A stretch of 64,000 bases of DNA from Tragulus kanchil (GCA_022376925.1 JAIOJX010000005.1:90803001-90867000), one strand, 5' to 3'. Positions 13,376 through 26,454 are shown, numbered from the stretch's first letter. Notes: generated from the sequence alone by a model not told the origin. Translations and numbers: made by a program.

Positions 13376-14280
13376 TTAGAACTTGAGTGGGAGCATCTTA
13401 ATCCATAGATACAGATGAGCAGCCGTGTGTGGTACAGCCCGAGGAGGCGAATGTGTCTGGGAAAGGAAAGACTACCGAAGATGGGCGGACGTTGTTGAAA
13501 GGAAGTTGTTGTACTTGATAACTTTTCAGCCTTTCTGCAGCTACTTTTCAAAAACAAAACTAGGGTAATGTGTTTATCTGCTCAGTCCTCAATATCAAGA
13601 CCCCTCATTGTCCCCTGAGAAATGGGCTGGAGTAAGAGAGTCATCCTTTGGTGTACTGGAGGGTTAGATGTTAGGATTAGAGATGGAGCATCTCTGTTCT
13701 TCCTGCTCATCCAGATTTTCCCCCTTCCTTCCCTACCTGCCGTTCTGCTCTCTTTGGCCAGAGGGGTGATCATTAAAGATCACTAACATCCAGCGGGGCC
13801 TGCTGGCCAGGGTCGGCCAGCGACGGTGATGACTTCATGCTAGCCATTGATGCCCGAGCATGTTGTTGGCGCACGTGGACAGTTCTAGCAGATCAGCCCT
13901 CCATTTCTCTGAGTAGGTCCAGAGGGCCAACAGGGCTTTCGATTAATTTACTGTAATGTAAGATTTTTTATAATGAAGATCTCCTTTTTATCATTTAAAA
14001 TAGTTGATAAAAACAGACCTAAATCTGTTTTTTAAGAATACCTTCCTCTGAAAAGAACGAAGGTGATCCTTTCTCAGAAGTTTGTATTATAAAACTATCA
14101 TCCTTAACTGTGAGTTTCACTGAGTTGTTTCTGACAGCATCTTGCTGTTTCTGAAATTCTTATCCTCTGAAAACTATTTTGATTTAAAGCATCAACTAGA
14201 ACACTAGTTAACTCACTACTTTATTAACTACCTGAAGATATGTAACAGAGTATGTATTAACACACACACAGCACACTGGA

Positions 14281-14545
14281 CTTGAATTTTTAATTTTTAA
14301 ATTGAGGTATAGTTGTTTTCCACTGTTATATTTCTACTGTACAGCAAAGTGAATTAGCTGTGTGTGTGTGTGTGTGTATCCCCTTTTTTCTTATTTTATT
14401 TTTTTTAACAGAGTTTTGTTGTTTACAGCCACACGTTGACCTGACTCTGCCATAGGTATACATATGTCCCCCACCCCTGTCTCCCTCCCTATCCCACCTC
14501 CCCCCCAGGTACCCACTGAGCCCCTGTTTGAGAGATTCCCTCTTA
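14281..14545 (-). mobile_element. L1 3'-UTR fragments, minus strand
   Basis: Contains AATTGAGGTATAGTTG, CTGTACAGCAAAGTGAATTA and GAGTTTTGTTGTTTACAG, all typical of artiodactyl L1 3' UTRs, with a TG microsatellite at 14359-14377. Two overlapping or rearranged fragments seem to be present. Confidence 0.65.
14359..14377. repeat. (TG)n microsatellite
   Basis: An uninterrupted TG run of nine and a half units inside an L1 fragment. Confidence 0.95.
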
Positions 14546-14744
14546 TTTGGATTTTGAGTACGACACACTCTGAGAGACAGTTTCTCTGACTACGGTGACA
14601 ACACTGAAGCTACTTCCAGCTTCTGGACAAAAATCTTTTCCCCCAGGATTGGTATTTACTCCGGAAGGTCTGCCTTGCTTTTTTTCTTTTTTTTTGATGT
14701 GTCCAAGTAGTAGCATCAGGATTAATGTCTGACTCCTAGCTCTA

Positions 14745-14761
14745 CTCTCTCTCTCTCTCTC
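14745..14761. repeat. (CT)n microsatellite
   Basis: A short CT run followed directly by poly-T at the edge of an L1 3' fragment. Confidence 0.9.
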
Positions 14762-14880
14762 TTTTTTTTCACATGTTGGAGTATAGTTGATTTCCAGGTG
14801 TATAGCCATTGATGTCCGTTTGTTTCAGATATATAGCAAAGCGATTTAGGTATAAATACCCATGTATCTATTCTTTTCCA
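14754..14880 (-). mobile_element. L1 3'-UTR fragment, minus strand
   Basis: Contains GAGTATAGTTGATTTCCAGG and ATATAGCAAAGCGATTTAG, diverged forms of the L1 3'-UTR motif. Confidence 0.55.
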
Positions 14881-15610
14881 TATTCTTGGAGGTCAGATGA
14901 TCCCAGATAGAGTACAGCTGTCCAATAAAGACATGTGCTGTCCCTACTGGGAATGAGTATGTCACATTTGGGAGAAAGAAAGTGGGCTGACACTCGAGCT
15001 GTCTACAAGTGTGTTTAAGGATCAAGAGGTGGTCTTAAAGCCCCGCTGGCTGTTGATTTACAGCAAGAGGTCCGGCGTGGCGGCATCATGGGGGGCTGCC
15101 CGAAGAGGAGCAGGGAGAATCGGTGGTGGGTAGCTCGTTGAGAGGCACGTGCCGAACATGGGAGCCTTGTTTTCTCTGAGTTGACTAAATCAGTATAGAA
15201 ATAACCTTGTTGAAATTCCTCGTGTAAACTGATTATGCATCAGGGCTAAGATCACTTCTAGGGTAGAATTGTCTGCATGTGTTCCTTCCTTTGGCTGGAA
15301 AGCCTGGGAAAGATCGCTTATTAGAAAGTCCCTTGAGCAGAAACTCCTCCTCGTCAGCTCTCTGTGCTTGTTCACCAAGTGAGGTCTGATGTATTTCCAG
15401 ATACAGGAAGAAGTCTGACCCACAGGGTCTGACCTGCAGAGGTGCTCGCCTGCATGTCTTTTATTACACCCCACATTCAAGCATGCGACGACGTCCATTT
15501 TAGGGAGCCATGTATCTTTAACTAGACAGCATATGTCTCAGAGGGCTTGTTTGGGTTGGCCTTTCAAATAACAGTTCACATGTAGCTACGAGAACATTGG
15601 CATGTAGCCA

Positions 15611-15806
15611 CTGAGCCCCACTGGTATCTCAGACTGTGAAGAATTTGCAACACGGGAGACCTGGGTTCATTCGATCCCTGGAGAAGGGAATGGCAATGCA
15701 CTCCAGTATTCTCGCTTGGAGAACTCCATGGGCCGAAGAACCTGGCGGGCTGCAGTCCATGGGGTAGTAAAGAGTCAGACACCACTGATCGACTAACACA
15801 CAGACA
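15611..15806 (+). mobile_element. Bov-tA SINE with BovB-type tail
   Basis: The head is degraded. A clear CTCCAGTATTCTCGCTTGG, then TGCAGTCCATGGGG and GAGTCAGACACCACTG, mark the BovB-derived tail. Confidence 0.85.
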
Positions 15807-16119
15807 AACTGCAAATGTATTGTGTCTCATTCTTGGGACAGGAGTGGTGGATTTTACGTAGCCATTCTGTGATGGAGAAGAGCCTGGTCCTCTCTGTTGC
15901 ATGATGCTGCTCTGTCACCAGGCCTCTATCCTGAGCAAAAACATCTTGGATTCCCTCACGCATGCCCCTGCGGAAGGAGCTTTGCTAGGCAGTGCAGCAG
16001 CAGGGCTCTGGCCTCTGTATTTTACACGTGTTCTCTTTACAGTGTGGCTTTCTGAACACTCAAAAGTTCGACTTCAAGATGTGAGCGCCTAACACTTTCT
16101 CATGGGAGCTTTCGCATGA

Positions 16120-16314
<195 letters not shown>

Positions 16315-16445
16315 TAATAGGCACTGAATATGTTCCCTCCCAGCATATAAAAATCTTGTCAACAGAGAGGGGTCGTGTGTTATCCAGAAACATCAACGAA
16401 AAAAAAAAGTGATCCATACCATCACAACTGAGTCTCTCCTTGACA

Positions 16446-16561
16446 TTTTTTTTTTAAGCTTTTATTTTACTTTTAACTTTTACAGAGTTTTGTTGTTTAC
16501 AGATAATGTATGTTCCCAGATCAGTCATATGTATATCCGCCCCATCCCACCCCTCCAGACT
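16446..16561 (-). mobile_element. L1 3'-end fragment, minus strand
   Basis: Starts with a poly-T, then ACAGAGTTTTGTTGTTTACAG and CCCATCCCACCCCTCCAG, matching the L1 fragment at 19572-19970. Confidence 0.7.
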
Positions 16562-19442
16562 GTTTGCTTGACATTTTTAAGCATAAACATTATAATGCCA
16601 ACTGGTGGTTTTCTTCAGATTTTCTGAAACCAAAAATGTTATTTAACTCTCAAAAACCGTTTTTAGAAGACTAGTTTTGATTATGACTTTAAGTTTCAGT
16701 GAGTTAACAAAAACCTTGGATAGGTTTTTTTTTAGGATGCACTCTAAGGTGCATCCTAGCATATTATGGGTTTCTCATGTTCTATAGACATCATCCCCAT
16801 TTTATCCTCAGAATAATTAACGTAGGCATCAGGTTAAACTTGAGGGAGTGTTGATTTGGAGTTCTGTAGCTACTGGTCAGATGACCAGGACATGGTGAGG
16901 CGGAGCATGTCTTGTTTCCAGGGCCTGTGTCCTTCCAAGTGCAGGTGGCCTCCTGTTGTTTGCAGTGATGGTGAGTGGGCCTTGGCCCCGGAAGGCAGGC
17001 CGGGCAAGACTGGCTTGCTCCTCAGAAGCCTTTCCCTCAAAGGCATGCTTGTCTATCTCTGACCCTGAAAAACTCTCTCCCGGGGTCTCTGGCTCTGTAC
17101 CCGCACAGCGTGGGACTTTCGGGCCGGGAGGGCAAGTAAATGATCCAGCAGGGAAGAAAGAGGAAGCGAGGAGGGGCAGTGAGTGGCGGGAGGAAAGAAA
17201 AGGTAGCCGGCCAAGGGCTTGTGTCTTGTGACTGAAGTGTCCAGCTGCTCTTTTTGGGCTTGCTGGTAAACAGATTTTAACAGAGTTGGCTGAAAAAGTG
17301 TGTGTGGGAGGGAGGACGGAGTGGAGGCTGGGATATGGTGGGAGGATGGGGAAGGGAGCCAGAGGAGCAGTTTCACAGCAGAGTAAAGCGAGGCGATGGC
17401 TTAGAAAGGGGGCAGCAGTAAAGGTGTTGTGATCGGGGAGAGTAACGCAGCTCCGAGTTAGGGTGGCGTCTCATTTTGTCCATTGTAATACTGAGACATC
17501 AAGCATGCCCTTCAGATCGACAGAGGGGAGGTACTGCAGCCAAGCAAGTGGCCGAGGAGAGCGGGAGGCAGAAATGGCTTGGTTTTGTGAGTTTGGGGTC
17601 CAGCCCAGCCCTGTGCTGCTGTGACTTTTAAAAGTCCAACACAAAATGCGGCAGCTTTTGTTCACTTGGGGCCGGCACACTCTCCAGTGTCTGACAGGGT
17701 GAAGAGGGGCTGTTTGCACACCTAAAGGACTGTGTGTCGTGGCTCTTCAGCACCCTCATCACTTGTTCTTGCCCAAAGTATGTTCCTGAAACGGTTTCTC
17801 CTGCTCTGCAGTGGCCTTGAGGTCTCTCCAGAAACTTCTCTCCGTTTTCCCCAAGTAGCATTTGGATTTCACTACCAGGAGGAGAAAGATCTTCTTTGCT
17901 TTCTGATTTATTGATGCAAAAGGAAGTCATGAGTGAGAAAGAAGCAAGAAAGAGGAAGGCTTTTATAGCTAACAGTGATGCAGATTCATGTTAGTATCAT
18001 TTCATGTTCTCTTTGATTTATTTAAACTTAAAGGAGTGTCACTTCTAAGTCCCTAAATATAGTGCTGTGGTCACAGAAGAAAGAAAAACATGAAAGTGAG
18101 ACTTGGGTTGGGAATATTGTCATCTGTGGTAGCACATACTCTGCAGGAAGATGTTATTCCATGCCCAGAATTTTCGCTTTTGCTGCCCCTGTTCCTGTAA
18201 TGTGAGGCCTCCTTGTATAGACAGGCTACTTGGTTGTCTCTTGCACTGCATCATAAATAACACCTAGATTTTGGGGATGGGAGGGAATTTCAGCCAGCTT
18301 TAGTGAGAACATTCATATCCTCTAAAATATCACCCAGATAGATTATACTCGCCTATTTGGCAGTGGAATTACTCCTGTCTTGTCCGTAGCATGCGTAATC
18401 CATGAGCAACATCTGAATTTTCAAGTTTTCTTTTCACTATTTTTTTATTAGAAGAATTTGTGGTTCTCAGTAGTATGAATATCTAATCACTTCTTTAGTG
18501 AAATTATGCTGTGTGTATAGTTTTCATTTCCCTTTTAAGTATTTTGGCTCTCTTTCCCTTACCATTTTGGTTAACATTGACTTTTTTGCATTTTCACTAA
18601 TTTACTGGGATATTTTTAGGGCTATCTCACAATTGAACTTTTCTTAAGAAAAATCCTCTTGCTTATATGTGGACTTGTAATGTGGATTATATAGAGTATT
18701 ATTTTTTTAAGACTTTTTTTTCAGGTTATTCACTGTTGTTATATAGCCTAAGAAAAAGCCATTGTCAGTTAGCCTATTTTTATGTGCCTCCCTCAGGCAT
18801 GGGCAGTAATGAAGTTTTTAAAAGAGTCTACACCCCACTAGCAGCAAGCATAAGCTGCTGCCCTAATCTTGGTTTCTAATTCCATTCTCCAGTTAAAAGA
18901 ACTAGGGCTTCTTGGAGAAATGGGTGTTTCTGGGACCTGGGGCAGAGAATATACAGGATGCATGTGGACAGTCTGGTAATGCCAGAAAGTAAGAAGTTCA
19001 AAAGCACTAAGATGAGGATAGCTCTGAGAGATAGAGGAGCTAGCTGAAAAGGGTTTCCAAGGGCCACAGCCAGAAGCGTTGAGCAAAAAAATAAATAGTG
19101 TGATACTAGATTGTAACTCGAACAGAAAACAAATATCCACCAGTTCACACTGATATAAATAAATGACTAAGTAAATAAACAAGGGAGAAGAGAGAAATCT
19201 CTCATTAAAGGCAAACTCCAAATAATTGATGTAGATACTCTGTCCTCATGGATGTGGAACTAGCTCCCTATTCTTTAAGTGTGGGCTGCAGATGAAGACT
19301 TCCTTGCAGAGAATACAGTGTGTGAAGCAGGGGAAAGAATACCTTTACAGTGGAGAAACTTCCCAGGCACTGCCTTAACCAGGAAGTCAAGGGCAGCATG
19401 AACAGTGGTCAGTCGTGTTGGTAGCGCACACCCTTGATAGGA

Positions 19443-20073
19443 GGGCTTCCCGAGGGGCGCTAGTGGTACAGAAGCCACCTTTACAGGTACAGGAGACCTA
19501 AGAGATGTGGGTTCAATCTCTGGGTCAGCAAGATCCCCTGGAGGAAGGCAAGGCGGCCCGTTCTAGTATTCTTTTTTTTTTTTTAATTTTTATTTTACTT
19601 TTTACTTTTACAGAGTTTTGTTGTTTACAGATATGTATGATCCCAATTAGTCATATGTATATCCCCCCCATCCCACCCCTCCAGGCCGTTGCACAGCGCC
19701 CCTGCAGGATCCCTTTTTCTCACAGCGCAATGACAATAGTTACTTTTTTCACATATGATAGTATAGGTTTTCATGCTACTTCCTTTACACCTCCTACCAA
19801 CTGTTCATTCCCCACAATGTCCATATGTCTGCTGTCCATGTCGGTTTTTCCATCGCTTCAGTGCGTGTGTTATCATTACCATCCTACTAGATTCTATATA
19901 TGTGTGTTAGTATACTGTACTTGTCCTTCTCTTTTTGACTGACTTCACTTTTTATGATAGGCTCTAGCCGCTCCAGTATTCTTGCCTGGAGAATCCCGTG
20001 GACAGGGGAGCCTGGTGGGTTACAGTCCATAAAATCGCAACGAGTCAGACATGGCTGAAGTGATTTAGCACAA
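19443..20073 (+). mobile_element. Bov-tA2-type SINE split by an L1 insertion
   Basis: The 5' part (19443-19571) carries GGGCTTCCC, GGCGCTAGTGG and GGAGACCTAAGAGA. The 3' part (19971-20073) resumes at CTCCAGTATTCTTGCCTGG and ends with GAGTCAGACATGGCTGAAG. The intervening block is an L1 3' fragment. Confidence 0.9.
19572..19970 (-). mobile_element. L1 3' fragment inserted within a SINE, minus strand
   Basis: It begins with poly-T and continues GAGTTTTGTTGTTTACAG, then CTTTTTGACTGACTTCAC. Flanking TTCTAGTATTCT (19561-19572) and CTCCAGTATTCTT (19971-19983) look like the target-site duplication of SINE sequence. Confidence 0.85.
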
Positions 20074-20223
20074 TTGCACCCTTGATGTGCTGTGATGAGA
20101 AGGGCCCTTTACCTCTGCAGTCTTCCTTCCCAAAAGCCATCACCTCATGTGGAAAAGGTCAGAGAGTAGAGGGATAGTCTGTCTATAAAATACCTGGTCA
20201 GCACAACTTAAAACGGACAGGCT

Positions 20224-20500
20224 GGGCTTCCCTGGTGGTCCAGTGAGTGGAAAGTCCACCTTGCAGTACAGGGGGCACTGGTGCGATCCCTGGCCTGGAA
20301 AGATCCCACATGCCACGGAGCAGTGGGACTGGTTTGTCCAATTGTGGGCCAGCGCTCTGGAGCGCATGTGCCCAGAGCCAGTGCTCTGCAACGAGAGAGG
20401 CCACTGTGGTGGGAGGCCCACACAGGCCAGAGAATAAAGATGGATGAAAATAAATGGATAAAAAAAAAAATCAATAAAAAGAGGACAAAATTAAAAAAAG
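20224..20500 (+). mobile_element. CHR-2-like SINE (repeated at 21341-21617)
   Basis: Full-body member: GGGCTTCCCTGGTGGTCC head, CCAATTGTGGGCC body, AATAAAGATGGATGAAAATA tail. The second occurrence is the tandem-duplicate copy. Confidence 0.9.
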
Positions 20501-20812
20501 AAAAAAACCAACAGGGTCATCACAAACAAGGAAATTTGACGGAGGGGGCCAGGGATATACATAGGGGAAAAAAAAAAAAACAAGGAAGTTTGAGGAACTG
20601 TCTCAGTCAAGAGGTGCCTAAGGAGACATGACAACTAAATAGAGCGTGATATCCTACATGGGCTTCCTGAATCAGGAGAAGGACATTAGGGAAACCTCAG
20701 GGTCATTCTGATCATGTATGGACCTGGCCAGTAATAATATATTGCCATTGATTTATCAGTTGTGACAGAGGAACCACATGGGCGTAAGAAGTTAATAATA
20801 GGGAATCTATCA

Positions 20813-20922
20813 GAATTTCCGAGCAGTCCAGTGGTTAGGCTCCACGCCTTCAATGCCATGGTCATGGCTTCAGTCCCCAGTTGGGGAACTAAGATCCTAC
20901 AAATCATGTGGTGCAACTGAAG
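20813..20922 (+). mobile_element. Old tRNA-derived SINE (repeated at 21930-22039)
   Basis: Contains AATTTCCGAGCAGTCCAGTG, then a B-box-like stretch and GGGGAACTAAGATCCTAC. A further partial copy starts at 23146 because of the next duplication. Confidence 0.75.
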
Positions 20923-22020
20923 ACTAATAGGAGGCAATCTCAGCGTGTGAAGTGCAGGAATTCCCTATTACTTATTTTTGTGCCTTTTCTGTAAACCAGA
21001 AAGTATTCTTTTTTAAACTACAAAATGTATACTTTACTTGTCCTTCTCTTTTTGACTGACTTCACTTTTTATGATAGGCTCTAGCCGCTCCAGTATTCTT
21101 GCCTGGAGAATCCCGTGGACAGGGGAGCCTGGTGGGTTACAGTCCATAAAATCGCAACGAGTCAGACATGGCTGAAGTGATTTAGCACAATTGCACCCTT
21201 GATGTGCTGTGATGAGAAGGGCCCTTTACCTCTGCAGTCTTCCTTCCCAAAAGCCATCACCTCATGTGGAAAAGGTCAGAGAGTAGAGGGATAGTCTGTC
21301 TATAAAATACCTGGTCAGCACAACTTAAAACGGACAGGCTGGGCTTCCCTGGTGGTCCAGTGAGTGGAAAGTCCACCTTGCAGTACAGGGGGCACTGGTG
21401 CGATCCCTGGCCTGGAAAGATCCCACATGCCACGGAGCAGTGGGACTGGTGTGTCCAATTGTGGGCCAGCGCTCTGGAGCGCATGTGCCCAGAGCCAGTG
21501 CTCTGCAACGAGAGAGGCCACTGTGGTGGGAGGCCCACACAGGCCAGAGAATAAAGATGGATGAAAATAAATGGATAAAAAAAAAAATCAATAAAAAGAG
21601 GACAAAATTAAAAAAAGAAAAAAACCAACAGGGTCATCACAAACAAGGAAATTTGACGGAGGGGGCCAGGGATATACATAGGGGAAAAAAAAAAAAACAA
21701 GGAAGTTTGAGGAACTGTCTCAGTCAAGAGGTGCCTAAGGAGACATGACAACTAAATAGAGCGTGATATCCTACATGGGCTTCCTGAATCAGGAGAAGGA
21801 CATTAGGGAAACCTCAGGGTCATTCTGATCATGTATGGACCTGGCCAGTAATAATATATTGCCATTGATTTATCAGTTGTGACAGAGGAACCACATGGGC
21901 GTAAGAAGTTAATAATAGGGAATCTATCAGAATTTCCGAGCAGTCCAGTGGTTAGGCTCCACGCCTTCAATGCCATGGTCATGGCTTCAGTCCCCAGTTG
22001 GGGAACTAAGATCCTACAAA

Positions 22021-24246
22021 TCATGTGGTGCAACTGAAGACTAATAGGAGGCAATCTCAGCGTGTGAAGTGCAGGAATTCCCTATTACTTATTTTTGTGC
22101 CTTTTCTGTAAACCAGAAAGTATTCTAGAATAAAAAATTTATTTTAAAGCTACTAAAATAGATAAGATCACCTCATCGTGGAAGGTAGAGGGAGAAGAGA
22201 AAAACCTTCCCTTCTGATCCTGAAGTGACTGTAATAATTAGAGGTTATGTGCACGAGGAAACCTGGCAAAGGAAATTGGAAAGTTGTTCCCAGGGAAGAG
22301 GAAGGAAAAGCAGTATCTGACATCCCTGAGGTTAAGACAGAGCCTTTCAGCAACTAGGCGGTCCTTCATTGCCCCAAGGTCAAGTGCAGTGAAGAGGGGA
22401 GAGTAGCCGGAGAGTAGCCCCGCAGCTGGCAGCACCGAAACACTGCCAGCCTCGGCAAGAGCAGCCCTGGGGGAGAGAGGCTGACAGAGCCAGGTTGGGG
22501 AGCATTCAAGAAATGCCGTCTCTAGTGCATGAATGTTAACAGACACAGTGTTTTCATGTTTCATGTATGACTTGTAGAACTAAAATCTTCAAAGGAATAG
22601 GTGTCTGCCTTTAGTTTGGTTCTGCGATGTTTTCTTTTTTTTCCTTTAGGAAAGGTTTATTATAGGGAATCTGGGGGCAACCAGAAGGGTATTTTTTTTT
22701 TAATACTTTTTTTTTTTTGGCCACTTCTATTGATCTTTCATTTATTTATCTTTGTTCTTTGGTCTGTGTGGGCCTCTCATTGCAGTGGCCCCAGAGCACT
22801 GGCTCTGTAGTCGGACACATCAGTCCAGCCGCTCCGCGGCACGTGGGATCTTCCCAGGCCAGGGATCGAACCAGCACCCCTTGCACTGCAAAGCAGTGTC
22901 CTTACCCACTGGACCACCAGGGAAGCCCCTCAGAAGGGTATTAAGGGCAGAAATATTAATAAAGCCATCCAGACTCCTTGTATCCAAAGGCAGTGTTAGT
23001 ATGTTAGTGTCTTGAAGTGTCTTCTCGCCCCATTCCCCTCCCCCACCACATCGTATAGTTTCCCTTTAGGTCGTTGGTTTTCTATAGGTTATATACTTTG
23101 GTATCTTGCTTCATTCTGCTTTTTTATTCTTTGCTTTTTAGTTTCTCATGTGGTGCAACTGAAGACTAATAGGAGGCAATCTCAGCGTGTGAAGTGCAGG
23201 AATTCCCTATTACTTATTTTTGTGCCTTTTCTGTAAACCAGAAAGTATTCTAGAATAAAAAATTTATTTTAAAGCTACTAAAATAGATAAGATCACCTCA
23301 TCGTGGAAGGTAGAGGGAGAAGAGAAAAACCTTCCCTTCTGATCCTGAAGTGACTGTAATAATTAGAGGTTATGTGCACGAGGAAACCTGGCAAAGGAAA
23401 TTGGAAAGTTGTTCCCAGGGAAGAGGAAGGAAAAGCAGTATCTGACATCCCTGAGGTTAAGACAGAGCCTTTCAGCAACTAGGCGGTCCTTCATTGCCCC
23501 AAGGTCAAGTGCAGTGAAGAGGGGAGAGTAGCCGGAGAGTAGCCCCGCAGCTGGCAGCACCGAAACACTGCCAGCCTCGGCAAGAGCAGCCCTGGGGGAG
23601 AGAGGCTGACAGAGCCAGGTTGGGGAGCATTCAAGAAATGCCGTCTCTAGTGCATGAATGTTAACAGACACAGTGTTTTCATGTTTCATGTATGACTTGT
23701 AGAACTAAAATCTTCAAAGGAATAGGTGTCTGCCTTTAGTTTGGTTCTGCGATGTTTTCTTTTTTTTCCTTTAGGAAAGGTTTATTATAGGGAATCTGGG
23801 GGCAACCAGAAGGGTATTTTTTTTTTAATACTTTTTTTTTTTTGGCCACTTCTATTGATCTTTCATTTATTTATCTTTGTTCTTTGGTCTGTGTGGGCCT
23901 CTCATTGCAGTGGCCCCAGAGCACTGGCTCTGTAGTCGGACACATCAGTCCAGCCGCTCCGCGGCACGTGGGATCTTCCCAGGCCAGGGATCGAACCAGC
24001 ACCCCTTGCACTGCAAAGCAGTGTCCTTACCCACTGGACCACCAGGGAAGCCCCTCAGAAGGGTATTAAGGGCAGAAATATTAATAAAGCCATCCAGACT
24101 CCTTGTATCCAAAGGCAGTGTTAGTATGTTAGTGTCTTGAAGTGTCTTCTCGCCCCATTCCCCTCCCCCACCACATCGTATAGTTTCCCTTTAGGTCGTT
24201 GGTTTTCTATAGGTTATATACTTTGGTATCTTGCTTCATTCTGCTT
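22021..24246. repeat. Direct tandem duplication, period 1125 (copies 22021-23121 / 23146-24246)
   Basis: Copies run from TCATGTGGTGC to TCATTCTGCTT, with 24 filler bases between them. Recurring frames lie exactly 1125 apart (22168/23293, 22601/23726). The left end overlaps the previous duplication and the right end overlaps the next one. Confidence 0.95.
22694..22928 (-). mobile_element. CHR-2-like SINE, minus strand, with target-site duplication (repeated at 23819-24053)
   Basis: Poly-T, GGCCACTTCTATTGATC, through to ACCACCAGGGAAGCCCC. The 12-base target duplication CAGAAGGGTATT lies at 22682-22693 and 22931-22942. Parts of the body are missing relative to the full element. The copy at 23819-24053 belongs to the tandem duplication, and a third partial copy starts at 25119. 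Confidence 0.9.
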
Positions 24247-26250
24247 AGTGGTATTTGGTCTTGAATTGCCTTTAGTGAATCTTTTTTAAAATCCTCAGTC
24301 TTGAGCTTACAGACAATTAAATAAATCTTAAAATTTTTGCTCTAGGTAATGCATTTCTATAGTAGAGAAAAAGCAATTTATTCCAGCAGTAGCTTCATAA
24401 AGCCACAGTATTCTGTTTAGGAGGGATTTTCTGTCTAGGTTTTTTGGGACTTTTATCCTTTATTATACTCCTGGGCCAAAGGGTCAGATTTGTGACTATA
24501 ACTTAAGGGAAAATGAAAATTTGTAAGACACGGTCTCTGGCCTCTAATTGCTTATAATCACCAACACGGCTTAGGGAAGTAAAGGGGGAAACACGAGAAA
24601 TGAGATATTTTTACTACAAGGCCAAATATAATGAATTTTACATATTTTATATGCCCTAAAAAGTTAAGTTGTGGTGCATCCACTCAAAGACATATTACCC
24701 AGTATTCAAAAGGACTTAACTTGGGCTTCCCTGATAGTCCAGTGGGTAAAGAGTCTGCCTTGCAGTGCAGGGGGCGCTGGTTCGATCCCTTGCCTGGAAA
24801 GATCCTATGTGCCATGGAACTGTTGGACGAGTGTGCTCAGTTATGGACCAGCACTCTGGAGTGCATGCGCCCAGAGCTGGTGCTCTACAACAAGAGGGGC
24901 CACTGCAGTGGGAGGCCCACACAGGCCAAAGAATAAAGATGGATGAAAACAAATAAAAAGCAATAAAAGAGGCCAAAATTTAAAACAAAACATATGTCTT
25001 TTAAAAAGGATTTAACTTGCCACAGATCACAGGGCATTGTGATGCATGAAAAGCTAATCTCAAAGGATTATGTACTATATAATATCATATCTATAACATA
25101 TGCGTAACCAGCCGTTTGCAGGGATCGAACCAGCACCTTGCACTGCAAAGCAGTGTCCTTACCCACTGGACCACCAGGAAGCCCTCAGAAGGGTATTAAG
25201 GGCAGAAATATTAATAAAGCCATCCAGACTCCTTGTATCCAAAGGCAGTGTTAGTATGTTAGTGTCTTGAAGTGTCTTCTCGCCCCATTCCCCTCCCCCA
25301 CCACATCGTATAGTTTCCCTTTAGGTCGTTGGTTTTCTATAGGTTATATACTTTGGTATCTTGCTTCATTCTGCTTAGTGGTATTTGGTCTTGAATTGCC
25401 TTTAGTGAATCTTTTTTAAAATCCTCAGTCTTGAGCTTACAGACAATTAAATAAATCTTAAAATTTTTGCTCTAGGTAATGCATTTCTATAGTAGAAAAA
25501 AAGCAATTTATTCCAGCAGTAGCTTCATAAAGCCACAGTATTCTGTTTAGGAGGGATTTTCTGTCTAGGTTTTTTGGGACTTTTATCCTTTATTATACTC
25601 CTGGGCCAAAGGGTCAGATTTGTGACTATAACTTAAGGGAAAATGAAAATTTGTAAGACACGGTCTCTGGCCTCTAATTGCTTATAATCACCAACACGGC
25701 TTAGGGAAGTAAAGGGGGAAACACGAGAAATGAGATATTTTTACTACAAGGCCAAATATAATGAATTTTACATATTTTATATGCCCTAAAAAGTTAAGTT
25801 GTGGTGCATCCACTCAAAGACATATTACCCAGTATTCAAAAGGACTTAACTTGGGCTTCCCTGATAGTCCAGTGGGTAAAGAGTCTGCCTTGCAGTGCAG
25901 GGGGCGCTGGTTCGATCCCTTGCCTGGAAAGATCCTATGTGCCATGGAACTGTTGGACGAGTGTGCTCAGTTATGGACCAGCACTCTGGAGTGCATGCGC
26001 CCAGAGCTGGTGCTCTACAACAAGAGGGGCCACTGCAGTGGGAGGCCCACACAGGCCAAAGAATAAAGATGGATGAAAACAAATAAAAAGCAATAAAAGA
26101 GGCCAAAATTTAAAACAAAACATATGTCTTTTAAAAAGGATTTAACTTGATACAGTAACTTGGACAGATCACAGGGGCATTGTGATGCATGAAAAGCTAA
26201 TCTCAAAGGATTATGTACTATATAATATCATATCTATTAACATAGCATGC
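23985..26250. repeat. Direct tandem duplication, period 1130-1134 (copies 23985-25103 / 25119-26250)
   Basis: Copy 2 opens with deletions against copy 1 (CACCCCTTGC to CACCTTGC, CAGGGAAGCCCC to CAGGAAGCCC). Copy 1 closes with deletions against copy 2 (a missing 'agtaacttgg' stretch near 25020, one G fewer, and CTATTAAC to CTATAAC). Errors at both sides of the junction with clean interiors resemble low-quality read ends. Confidence 0.95.
24723..25003 (+). mobile_element. CHR-2-like SINE with target-site duplication (repeated at 25853-26133)
   Basis: Head GGGCTTCCCTGATAGTCC and tail AATAAAGATGGATGAAAACA. Target duplication AAAAGGACTTAACTT (24708-24722) and AAAAGGATTTAACTT (25004-25018), one mismatch in 15. 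Confidence 0.9.
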
Positions 26251-26429
26251 TCAAAGTGAGGAAATTACAGTGATGGAGAACAGATCAGTCCTTGCCAGGG
26301 GTTAGGATTAGAGAGAAGGCATAACAATTAAAGGGACGACACAAAGAAGTTTGTGGTTTTGTAACAATTTTGTATCCTGGTTGTGGTAATAATTACTTGG
26401 ATCCACACAAGTGATAAAATTATAACTGT

Positions 26430-26454
26430 ACACACACACACGCACACACACACA
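26430..26454. repeat. (AC)n microsatellite
   Basis: An AC run with one CG interruption. Confidence 0.95.

Larger units (their letters stand above)
19919..22126. repeat. Direct tandem duplication, period 1117 (copies 19919-21009 / 21036-22126)
   Basis: Copies are almost identical (one visible difference: GTTTGTCC to GTGTGTCC in the SINE) and are separated by 26 bases rich in T and A. Copy 1 begins inside the L1 fragment, so copy 2 carries an orphan L1 end with no poly-T or left target site. The first 106 bases of the next duplication (22021-22126) are the end of copy 2, so that stretch is present three times. Confidence 0.95.
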
